DNA of 64,000 nt from Hippasteria phrygiana (lineage: Eukaryota; Echinodermata; Asteroidea; Valvatida; Goniasteridae). The stretch covers positions 1,178,001 to 1,242,000 of the forward strand of contig JAZGUH010000375.1 in the NCBI GenBank assembly GCA_037893225.1. The letters are read 5' to 3'. A program made the translations under genes and the position numbers. Positions 23,423-34,149 of the stretch are shown here, in pieces; position 1 is the stretch's first letter; each line of letters starts with the position of its first letter. Below the pieces are notes generated by a model. The model was not told the DNA's origin, ran no database searches, and was given only the letters and a program-made list of their open reading frames with translations.

Positions 23423-23641
23423 CAGTGGCGTAACTGGGTAAAATTTCTGGGGCACCTGGGGTGCACACATTTTTTTAAAGGGGGTACTGAAAGTACGGTA
23501 CATGAACTGCAACTAATTTTTTTGTACATTTCATGATTTCAAATGGAGGCACCGGGGGCACGGATGTCAGCTGAGGGGGACTTTCCCTCGTGCCCCCCCC
23601 TCCCCCCCCCCCCCCCCCCACCCCTCGTAGTTACGCCACTG
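23423..23641. mobile_element. hAT-type MITE (cagtggcgtaact termini)
   Basis: The left end cagtggcgtaact matches the right end agttacgccactg. The flanks gcctaatg (23415-23422) and gcataatg (23642-23649) are an 8-bp target duplication with one mismatch. It contains a long poly-C run (about 23587-23620) near the right end. Related by its termini to the element at 14836-15102. Confidence 0.88.
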
Positions 23642-23715
23642 GCATAATGTCTTGTTACTTACCGTGAATGCATTTCGAACAATGGTGAGGTAACAAAAAT
23701 ATTTTTTTTAATCAC

Positions 23716-23901
23716 CCAATACAAGGCTAAAAGCTACTCTTGGTAAAGGGCTATTCAGTGGTGGTCGGCGACATTTGGAATTGCCAACCCTACCACCCTT
23801 ATGTGGCTTACAGTTTTCCTTGGCCCAGATCCAAATATATAGAGGATAATTCTTCAACACATTCCAGAGAAATTATCCCAATGTTCAGACCTGTCGACCC
23901 A
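23716..23901 (+). repeat. Dispersed family I, copy 1
   Basis: cacccaatacaaggcta ... gcgacattt.gaattgccaa ... ccctacca ... ttcttcaaca ... agagaaattaccc matches 41415-41601 in order and orientation, with moderate divergence. The function is unknown; the ends were not resolved. Confidence 0.75.
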
Positions 23902-24259
23902 GGCGGGCTATAACTTCCACCGTCGATGAGACCAAGTCACCTCTTTGAGAAAGAGGCTGAGAAAGAGGCAGAATAGAACAGCAACATGCAATCAAGTTCA
24001 TGAAACTTGCACTATTTTTGCCAATACAAAATATTCACTGCGATTGTTTTTTCCACGTTTTCTGAACCCTTTGGGGAGGGAATAGCCAAAGAATAAAGGT
24101 GGCAAAATTGCTACGATGCATCCGGCATTTATATGATATAAGTGGGTATCTCGGTTACTTCGAGATTTTTGGGCAGTAATTTTAATTTAAAATAAATAAG
24201 CAAAAGCATGCAACTCGGTCCAACCTACAGAAAATATTAGTGGCAGCTGTTTTTTTCAG

Positions 24260-24953
24260 TATATATACAGGGCGTATCAAAAAAAACGCAACAAAATAAT
24301 CATGTCGAATTTGGTCAAAATTGTGTTAGGTACATAAAAGTGCGTAGTATCATCTTAAAGCCACATATCTCCTCTTTCCAACGATAGGTCATTTGTTTAC
24401 AGGCGGCAATGCTTGGCTGAACAGTCATTGTTTTTGCACAATGGGTCAAATTCAGCTTGGGACCAAGTTTTAGTGCAGTAAGCAATGATAAGTGGATGCA
24501 GTGCTATTGAAAGAAATTAAGTTAACACAAAACAGACTAAAAGTTAATACTCACAACGTTTGTCCTCATCTCATTGTGAAGAAATGGGGGCCATGTTGAG
24601 GGGCATGGGATGTAATAATTGCTGAATAAACTGCACAATGAGATGAGGACAAACGTTGTGAGTTTTAACTTTTAGTCTGTTTTGTGTTAACTTAATTTCT
24701 TTCAATAGCACTGCATCCACTTATCATTGCTTACTGCACTAAAACTTGGTCCCAAGCTGAATTTGACCCATTGTGCAAAAACAATGACTGTTCAGCCAAG
24801 CATTGCCGCCTGTAAACAAATGACCTATCGTTGGAAAGAGGAGATATGTGGCTTTAAGATGATACTAGGCACTTTTATGTACCTAACACAATTTTGACCA
24901 AATTCGACATGATTATTTTGTTGCGTTTTTTTTTATACGCCCTGTATATATAT
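24260..24953. mobile_element. 0.7-kb foldback element with about 319-bp near-perfect arms
   Basis: Arms 24260-24578 and 24634-24953 are inverted complements with only a few mismatches (for example gtgcgtagtatc against gtgcctagtatc). They surround a 55-bp centre. The termini acagggcgtatcaaaaaa sit in TATATA, so a TA target duplication, as used by Tc1/mariner elements, is possible but cannot be proven here. No transposase frame. The transcript would be a 319-bp dsRNA hairpin. Confidence 0.92.
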
Positions 24954-25089
24954 ATAACAAAATAATGCAAGTAGAATCTGGAGGCAGTCGGTGTGTGATT
25001 CGCGCATTTGCGTGTCTACATAGCAGCCTGCAACCAATTAAATCCTCCGACTTGTGTGCAACCGATGCTCGTCACAACGTGTCCAGGCC

Positions 25090-25462
25090 AATAAGCCATT
25101 TGCGAGTTAAATTTGAATAACATCTGGAACACTGACTTGCTCCAAATGCTTGGCACATTTTAACTTTGAATTTTCCAGACCAAAGACACTGTTGCTATAT
25201 CACATGATTCGGGGCAAGCTTTGCATAGTTACGTAAGACACGCTTAGCACCAATACATCGTTCACAATGGGTGAGAATGGCACAAAGACACCAAACCATT
25301 CCGGAGCTGGGGGTTGCTAGCATAATGCTTGCCCCGAATCACGTGATATAGGCCTAGTAACAGTCTCTTTGGTCTGGAGAATTGAAAGTTAAAATGTGCA
25401 AAGCATTTTGAGCACGTCAGTGTACCAGATGTTATTCAAATTTAACTCGCAAATGGCTTATT
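25090..25462. mobile_element. Foldback element with about 130-bp arms
   Basis: The left arm 25090-25220 (aataagccatttgcgagtta ... cacatgattcggggcaagc) pairs with the right arm 25327-25462 with scattered mismatches. The centre is about 106 bp. No TSD was identified and no coding capacity. Confidence 0.88.
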
Positions 25463-25774
25463 AAGTCTCGAGCCTTTTGGTGACCTGAAACTTTTCACTC
25501 TGAGACTACAGGTTTTCAGAATCACCAGCCGGATCTGTATAAGATGAGAAACGGAAGGCAGCCAAGCGAGACACCCTAAAAAAATAGGCAGTGCCTCGAC
25601 TTGGCTTGACCATCTGCAATGGAAAGCAGACGGGAGTCAGTGACCGATCGGGCAGAGGCAACTTTCTGCTTTCGGTCAAGTAAAACCGAGTTTTCAAAGT
25701 TGACAAAGAAAGGTGGCAGGAGTGGGATTTGGGACGACTTGATGGGATAAACCGGCGCTCTAATATCTTGACCC

Positions 25775-25845
25775 AGTGTTCAGTTGGTAGTGCGCCCGGT
25801 ACGGTAATCCAGAAGTCTCAGGTTTATATTCTACTCCTGCCAGTT
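25775..25845 (+). mobile_element. Degenerate tRNA-derived SINE head
   Basis: cagttggtagtgcgc (25781-25795) resembles a tRNA A box and ggtttatattc (25821-25831) a decayed B box, with tRNA-like spacing. It ends in ctcctgccagtt, like the heads at 42484 and 59839 (catgccagtt). No cloverleaf is supported, so this is not a tRNA gene. Confidence 0.55.
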
Positions 25846-25950
25846 CTATTTTAATTTCGCTAGGATTCGAGGGACTGGCATAATCACGACAGAGTCCCGA
25901 AACCAGTTTCATGTATGGGAAAATCAAATATACTCACGCGGTACCGTACG

Positions 25951-26175
25951 CTGCAAAAACTGTTTTTAGCAATGAAACACTTTTCTAAACTCTTTCTTGC
26001 TATCAGTTTGTAAACATGTTCAATACTATATAAACAGGTTTAGAGTGTTGACGGATAGTGTTTAACCATTGAACATTGATGTTTAGGAATTTGACACGTA
26101 ATGTTTAGCTTCTTAACATGTTCACAAATTGGTAGCAAGATTGTGTTCAATTGCTAAACACATTTTTTAGTGCAG
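25951..26175. mobile_element. MITE family G, copy 1 (gtttagcaattgaacac words)
   Basis: The left end ctgcaaaaactg...ttagcaatgaaacac and the right end gtgttcaattgctaaacaca...tagtgcag are inverted repeats. The interior aligns along its length with the reverse complement of 51609-51809 (tttgtaaacatgtt, gacggatag, cgtaatgtttagct). About 225 bp; no ORF. Confidence 0.85.
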
Positions 26176-26559
26176 ATGTCCCTTTTAACTGGTACGAGAC
26201 GTGTTATCATTGACCAAGGGTTCGTTTTGAAGATTTAACTGCTCGTCAGTTCTGCCCAGGCTCAGTTTCAAGTTTCTGTGTTCTCATTGTGAACATTCTA
26301 TAGTTCGTATGGAGTTTGAGTTGTAATCACCTGGGCTAATTTGTCCTAAGACCTGGACTCAGGAACAATTATTCTTTCAAAGTCCAAGATGGGAATATTC
26401 CTAACTTCTATAAAACAGGGCCCTGGAATGTATTTAGTCGAAGAGGTGAAACTCGACAAAGATATCCCTGTTTTCAAAAGAAGAATACGATGGAGGGACC
26501 TTAAAATATTGAAACCGTGACATCGGGCAAAAACGTAGAGTTTCCTGGCGATCGGGGTG

Positions 26560-26710
26560 GCGTTTGTGGCGTATACATGTACCTGTGGGGCGTATTCAAA
26601 AACCCAGTTCTCGTGTTGACTGAACACGAGAACGGGGTGTCGAATACCGGTACCGAGAACCAAGACGCGAACACCGTTCGCGAACAGAATCTTCACTCCC
26701 CGCTATCTGT
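26560..26710. repeat. Local hairpin with cgagaac / gttctcg words
   Basis: gttctcgtgtt and aacacgagaac (26607-26633) form a perfect 11-bp stem with a 5-base loop, enclosed by weaker pairing (gtattcaaaaaccc against ggggtgtcgaatac). Similar words recur near 27390-27440. Confidence 0.6.
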
Positions 26711-26719
26711 GGAGTAAAA

Positions 26720-27780
26720 GAAGAACAAAAAATGGCTGAAAGTGCAGGACATTCGTATATCTTCCGATCTTAGAACGTTTTTTTCTTCGAATAAGAGAAG
26801 TTGCAGCAAATGGAAATATCGGATCATCTATTTTCAATTCGTCTTCTTCATCCAAAGAATCAAACAACATAAAAGCTGTGAAGATTGTTTCGACTCTTGT
26901 TCAAGACTGCCCAACTTGAGTCCTTGCCTTGTTGCCATCTTGTAATTGGCTAATTTGTTTGCTCGTGAATCTTTATAATTCCTCTAGTGTGTGATGTGTA
27001 TAAGGCCTAAGCATTTAATAAAACAAAAAAAGGTGATTTGGTCGGGCTGCTCGGGTGGCTTAGTGGTAAAGCGTCTGATTTTACAAACTTTGTTAAAACA
27101 TGTTAGAGTAAACTTAAAGATTGCTCTTTTTCTAATTCGTGGTTGGAGGATTTTTTAAGGAAAAAGTTCGAGAACCAGTTTTGCAGCTCTCATAGCAAAG
27201 TACACATAATCTCGCTAGCCAATCAGAAGATGGAAACAAGGCTACGACCACTGATCTTTAAACATGTAGAAGCATATGGAGATCAGTGGCAATAGGCTAC
27301 TAACGGACGCGTCCGGACGTCGCCATCTTGAATGGCGCCACCAAGCACTCCAACATGCACTTCTTTATTCGAAATCGGCGACCCGAGAACACTGTACTCG
27401 AGTCACTTCAGAACGGGGTTTCGAATACGCCCTTGGTGTCCCTGGTGCGAATCCCACATGGACTTTTTCAGTCCTCACTTGTTTGCGTGGGCTTTCCACG
27501 GATTAAGCCGGTTTTTCCCATCTTCCAGAAACTGACATTTCCTTCCCGCCATTCTCTCAACGTGTTTTTGGCTGTAATTCAAGTTACACAGTACAGTGAC
27601 TGTGTTCACTTCCAATATTACTTGGCTCGACCCCAGACATAAACACAAATTATTCTGATTATTGTCCATGGTGTCACAGTGTGTCACGAGCGTAATTCGA
27701 AAAGTTGTTGAATCGCGGACTTTTTTTCTCACATCGTCAGCGCGTGTTAAATTCATTGAAACGGCGTACCCGTTCCGCAC
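26720..27780 (+). mobile_element. tRNA-like SINE apparently split by an insertion
   Basis: A consensus A box tggcttagtgg at 27056-27066 is followed by 'taaagcgtctgattttac' as in a tRNA. A B-box-like ggtgcgaatcc comes only at 27444-27454, about 380 bp later instead of about 40. This fits a SINE interrupted between its boxes, although two unrelated fragments are possible. The rest of the stretch is non-coding. Confidence 0.4.
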
Positions 27781-27786
27781 CCTTGA

Positions 27787-28183
27787 AAGGCAACAACATT
27801 TGCAAACATCAAAAAACTAAATTATTATAAAATACCTTACTTGACTGTAAGTAAATAATAGTCTCAGGCATCCTGTGAAATCATGCCACCTGGTGTGCTG
27901 TCGTTTTCAAGAAAAGTGGAATTTTTGTAGCAATTTCCAGCCGACCATTGTTGGAAATAGTCAAGTTCCCAGTCCTGATAAATCCCTGAAGATAAGTTGA
28001 TCCTTTTTGTCTTAAGTAGGGCCAGGGAACCAGACTACAAGAACAACATGTTTCTCTTTGTTTTCCCAGCATCTACGCACACAAAACTTTATACAAGTCA
28101 GTGTTACAGTATTTGCTATAAAATACAAACCCCCAAATCCATTCATTTCTGAAAATTACAGCAAAAGCAAATATTGTATACCT
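27787..28183 (+). mobile_element. TTAA-type MITE family D
   Basis: Starts after ttga with aggcaacaacatttgcaaac and ends gcaaatattgtatacct. Interior landmarks shared with the other copies: cttactt..ctgtaagt, catcctgtgaaatcatg, gtgctgtcgttttcaagaaa, agggaaccagacta, tttcccagcatctacgcaca, ccaaatccattcattt. No ORF. The copy at 37794-38208 shows the TTAA target site clearly. Confidence 0.8.
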
Positions 28184-28189
28184 ACATTT

Positions 28190-29285
28190 AAACAGCTTTG
28201 CTAATGATCAAAAACCAAATTGATTGGTTTTAATCTGAAAGATTACGTTTATAAAGACGATATACTCGGTGCCAATCGTCTGGAAAAATATTTTCGTCTG
28301 AAATTCTGTCATCTTGAGAAAATATTGTATCTGAAAGACCTCCTATAATATCCTTTAGTTTATTTCGATTCCAACAATCATAATAAGCACATATGAACGT
28401 ACACAAATCCACTTAAAACAGAACGGTTTGTCACTATTTTCTCATGACGGATTGGGCCCAAAAAAATATCACAAGTTTATTTCATGCATAATGCCACAAA
28501 GAATAAACACTGCCTGCAACCATGCTGTCAGCTCTGTACCAATGCTATATCATAATTTGTAAAACGAAAGCTTTGAATTTGACCAATATCCCGATAAATC
28601 CACGTTAGTGCAATGACCCGGTTTGGCCCTGGCATGACGCCCGTGAGGCGTGCGTGCTAGGTACCTTCCCACTGTCCACCCTATCGCCAATCTTTGCTTT
28701 TGGTCGTGTCACACTTTTTTGGTGTTGGGTATCTTGTGTATTCTGCGATCCCTCATGGTCATTTTTAACAATCCCTCAAACAGCAGGTGGTTACGAAAAC
28801 CCAATGTCAGAGATCGTTGCTTTCATTACTATCGCTCAGAATTTTTCCGGAGAATGTAGAGAGGTATCCTTCGATAATATTGTCTAATCAAAACTTATTT
28901 TGACGATAAATGAATCTTAGATCTGAGATGTAAGTTCTCATATGGTTTCCAAAGGTGCTCTACTCTTTGAAAAAAATCCCCCCAAAACCGACTGTCTCCG
29001 TGCGTACGAGGTAACTACAGTCGGGTACTTGAACCACTTGAGCTAATTAAAATGAGCGCAATTCATGTATTTCAAATACAATATTTTACTAACCTCTTGC
29101 GCATACAACCGGACTTTTTTTTAGGGTGTGCACTGTTTTGGTGTAAACAAAACTGAATGATTGTGATGCGATAGTGAGCATGAATTCAGCCCATACCGAT
29201 GTAAAATGTGCGTGTTTTCTGTTTATGGACGTTCGCCCCAAAAGCCACTCCAGGTATACGATGCTACAAAAAAAATCAAAGATGC
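28190..29285. other. Non-coding stretch, nothing recognised
   Basis: Short open frames without domains. No matched repeats. Confidence 0.3.
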
Positions 29286-29290
29286 AAGAG

Positions 29291-29574
29291 TTATGAATTG
29301 ATTCTCCTCTTGAAGCAGGAGAGTTCGAATTAGGATGAAGGGAAACATGCACCAGGCGAAGAATTCCATAGAGATACAGAACGAGGGAAAAAGGCATTGG
29401 CATAGCCTTTTGTTCTACATCTAGGTACAACTAGAGTATATTGGTGGGAACAGGCGGAAAACCGAGCACGCTCAGACACCCTAACTGGAGGAACCAAGCT
29501 GGGCAAGCTGGTGGAATATTTCCCATGAAAATATCTGTAGAACAGGAGTAGCAACAGATCTCCGGTGAGAGAGT
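29291..29574 (-). mobile_element. LINE reverse-transcriptase protein, broken C-terminal fragment
   Basis: The minus-strand frame 29554-29330 encodes LLFYRYFHGK, SLVPPVR and RCRTKGYANAFFPRSVSLWN. The pattern Y-R-Y-F-x-G ... L-V-P ... F-F-P-R-x-V-x-L-W-N-S is the hallmark of the extreme C-terminus of CR1/Jockey-type non-LTR retrotransposon ORF2. A stop follows PSS, after which the same frame continues FELSCFKRRINS and a stop, matching the usual F-K-R-x-L end. Upstream the expected LSHRRSVA word lies in another frame, so there is at least one frameshift and one in-frame stop. The catalytic reverse transcriptase and endonuclease parts are absent. A dead 5'-truncated insertion. Confidence 0.8.
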
Positions 29575-29940
29575 GATTGTAAGGATGAGCCCAACTCTAG
29601 CACATAAATACTACCGAGACTCGGTCCTCAGTTGTATATTCCCCTATTGTCCCAAGTCCTCAGATGTAATGGATAACCTGTACACCTTTCCTTACATGTG
29701 CTGTGATTTTAGTAATCTTTGTTATTTTTGTGCTAAAGAAATTAACTGTTCGTGTTGAAGGTCGTGGCGATATTTGAGCGGTCGTGGGTCACGTACGTCT
29801 GGAGTGACGGATGGATGGCGTTCCGTCCTTAGCTCAACTCGATAGGTAGGTGCCTGATGTGACACCTAATGTCCGCCCAGTAAGGTGGCCCCCATAGACG
29901 GACGTAAACAATCCAGAACCCATGGGATGTGAGTTTTTGC
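29575..29940. other. Non-coding stretch
   Basis: Between the LINE remnant and a family A copy. No domain-bearing frame. Confidence 0.3.
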
Positions 29941-29946
29941 ATTCAA

Positions 29947-30116
29947 TAGGGGACCTTTAACAAAAGAGGACAATGGGATCCCGATTGAGAAAGGTCCCTG
30001 TTTGAAAATCGTGTACAAAACCAATGGGAGGCCTTCCGAAAAAGTTGAAGTACAAACAAAAGAGGGACAATAGGATGTCCCCGATTGCACCCGTTTACAC
30101 ACGTGTGTGCGTGTGA
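29947..30116 (+). mobile_element. Family A MITE copy
   Basis: gggacctttaacaaaagagg, gaaaatcgtgtacaaaacca, atgggaggccttccgaaaaa, acaaaagagggacaatagga and gattgcacccgtttacac follow the order of the family A copy at 39046-39237. Confidence 0.8.
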
Positions 30117-30119
30117 AGG

Positions 30120-30940
30120 AGGAGGTTGTGCAGGATACCTTAGTTGTATTGTAAAAGACAGGTATTTCCCCACTGACTCATGCGGATGTGCATGTAATTG
30201 GTTTTGACTGTATTTCCAGAAGGGAAAAATGATGAAGTTGAATGCGTTTGAATACATGTATTACATTTCGACCCTTCCACCAACAACAAAAGAGTAACGC
30301 AAAATAAAACAAACCTAACATTTTTGCAAAATTTTTCAAAGAGGTGCCGGTACCGGTAGTGTAAAAATAATTTATACCCTCCTGAGACTCAACGCGTCCG
30401 ACTTCATACACAACAGGTAAATAAAAACTCATACTTGAAATGATAAAATATAAGATTTCTTTCTGGTACCATGGTAAGTACATCAACTTCCTGACTTGAG
30501 TTATCTCTTGCGCATGAAATCTCATAATTTGTTTCAGAGTGAACAAGTTTGTTTCAACGTCTTACAACTGGAAAAACGCTTGTGCTTGCAATGAACCACA
30601 TTACACACAAGGAGTGCACACCTCTAAATATACCTCCATGATAAATACCCCAACTTCATAAAAATGGGGAAAATACTTTCACAGGTGACTGAGCTATACA
30701 CCCAAATAAAGCTGGACTTATCATCTTTCAGTTTCCTTTCTATTTATATGAGGGTCGCCGACAGTTTTGATTTCCCCTCAATCGTTAAATGTAGTGCTTA
30801 ATTCCGATCCGCACGGCACGCATTCTGAAAAACGATCCCCTCACTCTATGGCTATGGGACCCATTCTCGTCTCCAATTTATCAAAAAATCCTCAGAATTT
30901 GAAACTCACAATCCTGGCGTGAGGTAGGACTCTCTATCTT
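30120..30940. other. Non-coding stretch
   Basis: A 122-codon minus-strand frame (30178-30546) and others have no recognisable domain. No matched repeats. Confidence 0.3.
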
Positions 30941-30946
30941 CTGTAT

Positions 30947-31166
30947 ATGTTGTAGTCGAGTCCCTGCAAGTCCTTTCACAAGTCCTTTCGCAAGTCCAGT
31001 CAGAAGTCCTTTCATAAAGCTGGTCACAAGTAACTGGATGAACAATGGCAAAGGAATGCCTTTGTCAAAGCTCATTTGAACAGCTTGTGATTGGGATTAG
31101 GACTGGAGAGGGCTTGTGATGGACTTGTGATGGACTTGCAGGGACTTGTGATGGACTCGAATACAT
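30947..31166. mobile_element. Family C inverted element, caagtcc interior
   Basis: The left end tgtagtcgagtccctgcaag and the right end cttgtgatggactcgaatac are inverted versions of one terminus, shared with 37119-37388. The interior word is caagtcctttca / caagtccatca, repeated about four times in each arm, pointing inward. No ORF. Confidence 0.8.
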
Positions 31167-31187
31167 CCCTGCTCTTATTTCCAAAGA

Positions 31188-31410
31188 GTGAAAATTCACT
31201 CTATTCGAGTGAAAATTCACTCCCACAGTCTGAAACTAGGGACCAGACGTTTAAGAGTGAAATTCATTCAATCGAAAAGATCGAATTTTCACTCGAGTGG
31301 CGAATGAATTGTTTTTAAGTTTTTTTTTTTTAGTATTTAATCTAAAAACAGATTGATTTTCACTCTAAATCGTCTAGTCCCTAATTTAACTCTTTGGGAT
31401 TTAGAGAGTG
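31188..31410. mobile_element. Inverted element of gagtgaaaattcactc words
   Basis: aaagagtgaaaattcactct, tagggaccagacg and agagtgaaatt on the left pair with aattttcactc, cactctaaatcgtctagtccc and aactctttgg on the right. The word gagtgaaa/tttcactc recurs about ten times. A related, more decayed copy lies at 35310-35470. Confidence 0.7.
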
Positions 31411-31414
31411 GTAT

Positions 31415-32585
31415 ATCTTTAAAGATCCCTCATCTACGCGAGCCTCGAAACGCTCTTTAGATAAATAAAATATTTTCAGGGCAGGTAAAAAGTGAATAGA
31501 TCGGCTCAGGCAATTGGGGCTACTATACAGGCGTGTTCCCATGGGTCTAATGCACGCTCTGTTGTACCAGTTCAGTCAGATGCGTGTAGTGTGCACGAGG
31601 TGAGTACATAACAGCCCTGCAAAGAATTCCTTGTGTCCCCGTCCCTGTCAAAAGGTGTTCACCCTCAACACTAACACGCCATGACGAAAACGTTTTTTTT
31701 CGAGGCCCACTACATGTATGGGTACAAGACAGTGTGGTACAATTTAGTGATTATATTCTTGGAACGATGGCATTTGTGTGATTAGAGACCATATCACAAC
31801 TCACCGTTGAGCTTCCCAGCATGTGCGGAAGGATATCAAGATTCCCCCATCCTTGATAGCCTCGAGTTACTGCATGAATGAAGGTTGGTGGATCTATACT
31901 ACACCTTGCAAGCCCCGCAGCCCTGGAATTTTAACAGGATACGTTTTAATTGCCGGAATGCGGTCAAACTGCTATTTTGACCGTATTGTAGATTTCAAAA
32001 CGTGAGTCAAACGTCCGCAATCAGGGCAGTTCGGCGTGTGTAATCGTGTGTTATTTTAGTATGTCTTCAGCTTTTCCAAGCATGTTGGCCTTTAGTATGT
32101 GTAAAAGAACGTGCTGTGCTTGATCGAACCGCACTTTCACACTCATTCAAATTAATGATTTCATCTTCTTCACGTTAGTTCCGTATTGAAGGTTCTGCTC
32201 TCTCTTGGTCTTCCAACAAATATCGACACGCATTGATATACTTGGTTTCAAAATCAAATGATGTGGCCAAGAAAAAATACTTTTTTTTATCTTCACATCT
32301 CTTCAGAAAAAAACTTCTAGCTGGTTACGAATCATGACGATGATTACTATTTGCTTCCAAACCCTTTCGATTTCAAAAAGTACATTTTTTGCCCACGCCA
32401 TGGTTTGAATTTTGAGTGTAAAGCCCGTATTTCCCACGGACGCTAACAGGTTGCGTTGTCTATCAAAATCCTACTGATCCCCCTGAGATGAATTCAACTC
32501 AGAAGTTATGCAAAGGTCCCCGGTTCCCGCCCCTGTCCTTGGTTCACTGACAGTCTGCTGGAAGAATCAATGGAAGTGATGCGTC
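31415..32585. other. Non-coding stretch
   Basis: No domain-bearing frames; nothing matched. Confidence 0.3.
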
Positions 32586-32589
32586 CTTG

Positions 32590-32735
32590 AAGCTGCTTAA
32601 CGCAAAATATTGTTTAGCAATTTTGTTGGCTTAATAACAGACAAATAAGTTGATAACCAGTCATAAGTAACAAACATTGAATGACATTTTGGTTGGTAAC
32701 CTGTTGTAAAGCAAATTTGTGTGATGGTAGCATCT
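32590..32735. repeat. Dispersed family J fragment
   Basis: aagctgcttaacgcaaaata, tttagcaattttgttggctt and ttggtaacctgttgtaaagc are diverged words of the family at 17300, 37560 and 58670. Confidence 0.5.
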
Positions 32736-32809
32736 TTATGGAATTGATTCTTATATAATGTCCCAGTGGTGCATCTATGCTTTCTGGAACCAAAACAGCA
32801 AAATCACCC

Positions 32810-33454
32810 AAAGCCCAAAGCCCAAAAGCCCCAAACCAAAACCCAAAGCCCCAAACCCCACACCCAAAGCCCAAAACCCAATACCCAAAACCCAAAACCC
32901 AATACCCAAAGCCCCACACCCAAAACCCAAAGCCCCACACCCAAAGCCCAAAACCCAATACCCAAAACCCAATACCCAAAGCCCCACACCCAAAACCCAA
33001 AAAAGCCCCACACCCAAAACCCAAAAAAGCCCCACACCCAAAGCCCAAAACCCAAAACCCAAAACCCCACACCCAAAGCCCCAAACCCAAAACCCCACAC
33101 CTAACTTAAATCCCAAAACCCAAAACCCCACACCCAAAATCCCACACCCAAAACCCCACACCCAAAACCCCACACCCAAAACCCCACACCCAAAACCCCA
33201 CACCCAAAATCCCACACCCAAAACCCCACACCCAAAACCCCACACCCAAAACCCCACACCCAAAACCCCACACCCAAAATCCCACACCCAAAACCCCACA
33301 CCCAAAACCCCACACCCAAAACCCCACACCCAAAACCCCACATCCAAAGACCCCAAACCCCAAACCCCACACCCAAAGCCCCAAACCCTAAATCCCACAC
33401 CCATAAGCCAAATCCCAAATCCAAAAACCCAAAACCCAAACACCCAACACCCAA
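32810..33454 (+). repeat. T-free C/A satellite, CCCAAAACCCCACA-type, main block
   Basis: Mainly a 14-bp unit ccccacacccaaaa with shorter variants (cccaaagccc, cccaaaacccaatac). The plus strand is almost free of T and poor in G, giving stop-free frames on both strands (up to 250 codons) that are not genes. The minus strand, GGGTTTTGGGGTGTGG, is an ideal G-quadruplex former and recalls ciliate-type telomere words, though there is no sign of a chromosome end here. Confidence 0.95.
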
Positions 33455-33553
33455 ATTATACCCCGATTGTTTCGTCCGGAAAATACCTTTGTGACCTCTC
33501 TAACAAATAGTTGCACGCTCTCGCTGTTTGCGTCCGCATCGGACTGATTTTTA
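33454..33553 (+). repeat. Satellite tail segment, copy 1
   Basis: Non-satellite segment ttataccccgattgtttcg ... cgcatcggactgattttta of about 100 bp. It is repeated nearly unchanged at 34048-34148, so satellite plus tail were duplicated as one block. Confidence 0.92.
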
Positions 33554-33570
33554 CAAATTTTAAATTGAAA

Positions 33571-33668
33571 AACACCCACACCCAAAGCCCCAAACCCAAA
33601 ACCCCACACCTAACTTAAATCCCAAAACCCAAAACCCACACCCAAAGCCCCAAACCCAAAACCCCACA
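33571..33668 (+). repeat. C/A satellite, second block
   Basis: Same units as 32810-33454, interrupted on the right by a family A insertion. Confidence 0.9.
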
Positions 33669-33860
33669 CACAGTCATGTAAACGGGTGCAATCGTGGACC
33701 TCCCATTGTTCCTCTTTTGTTATACTCTAACTTTTTCGGAAGGCCTCCCATTGGTTTTGTACACGATTTTCAATCGTGGACGTTAGGTCAAACGTGGACC
33801 CCTTTGTCTACGCTCGAATTCTTTTGTCCTAGGTCCACGATTGCCGGCATATACAAACTC
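33669..33860 (-). mobile_element. Family A MITE inside the C/A satellite
   Basis: The reverse complement of this segment matches 39046-39237 almost base for base (gtgagtttgtatat, ggcaatcgtggacct, gggaggccttccgaaaa, gcacccgtttacatgactg). Its subterminal words gcaatcgtggacct are inverted at both ends. C/A satellite lies on both sides, so it inserted into pre-existing satellite. Confidence 0.9.
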
Positions 33861-33861
33861 A

Positions 33862-34048
33862 CCTAACCCAAATCCCAAATCCCAAAACCCCACACCCAAA
33901 ATCCAACACCCAAAACCCCACACCCAAAACCCCACACCCAAAAACCAAAATCCAAAACCCCACACCCAAAGACCCAAAACCCTAAACCCCACACCCATAA
34001 GCCAAATCCCAAATCCAAAAACTCCAAACCCAAACACCCAACACCCAA
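33862..34048 (+). repeat. C/A satellite, third block
   Basis: Continuation of the satellite right of the family A insertion, with more degenerate units (cccataagccaaatccc) matching the right end of the main block. Confidence 0.9.
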
Positions 34049-34148
34049 ATTATACCCCGATTGTTTCGTCCGGAAAATACCTTTGTGACCTCTCTAACAA
34101 ATAGTTGCACGCTCTCGCTGTTTGCGTCCGCATCGGACTGATTTTTAA
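34048..34148 (+). repeat. Satellite tail segment, copy 2
   Basis: Nearly identical to 33454-33553; the copies diverge after gattttta. Confidence 0.92.
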
Positions 34149-34149
34149 T

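Noticed and set aside
32614..33510. Long ORFs on both strands (up to 250 codons) in the C/A satellite
   Set aside because: They follow from a T-free simple repeat without stop codons; overlapping frames on both strands are equally open.
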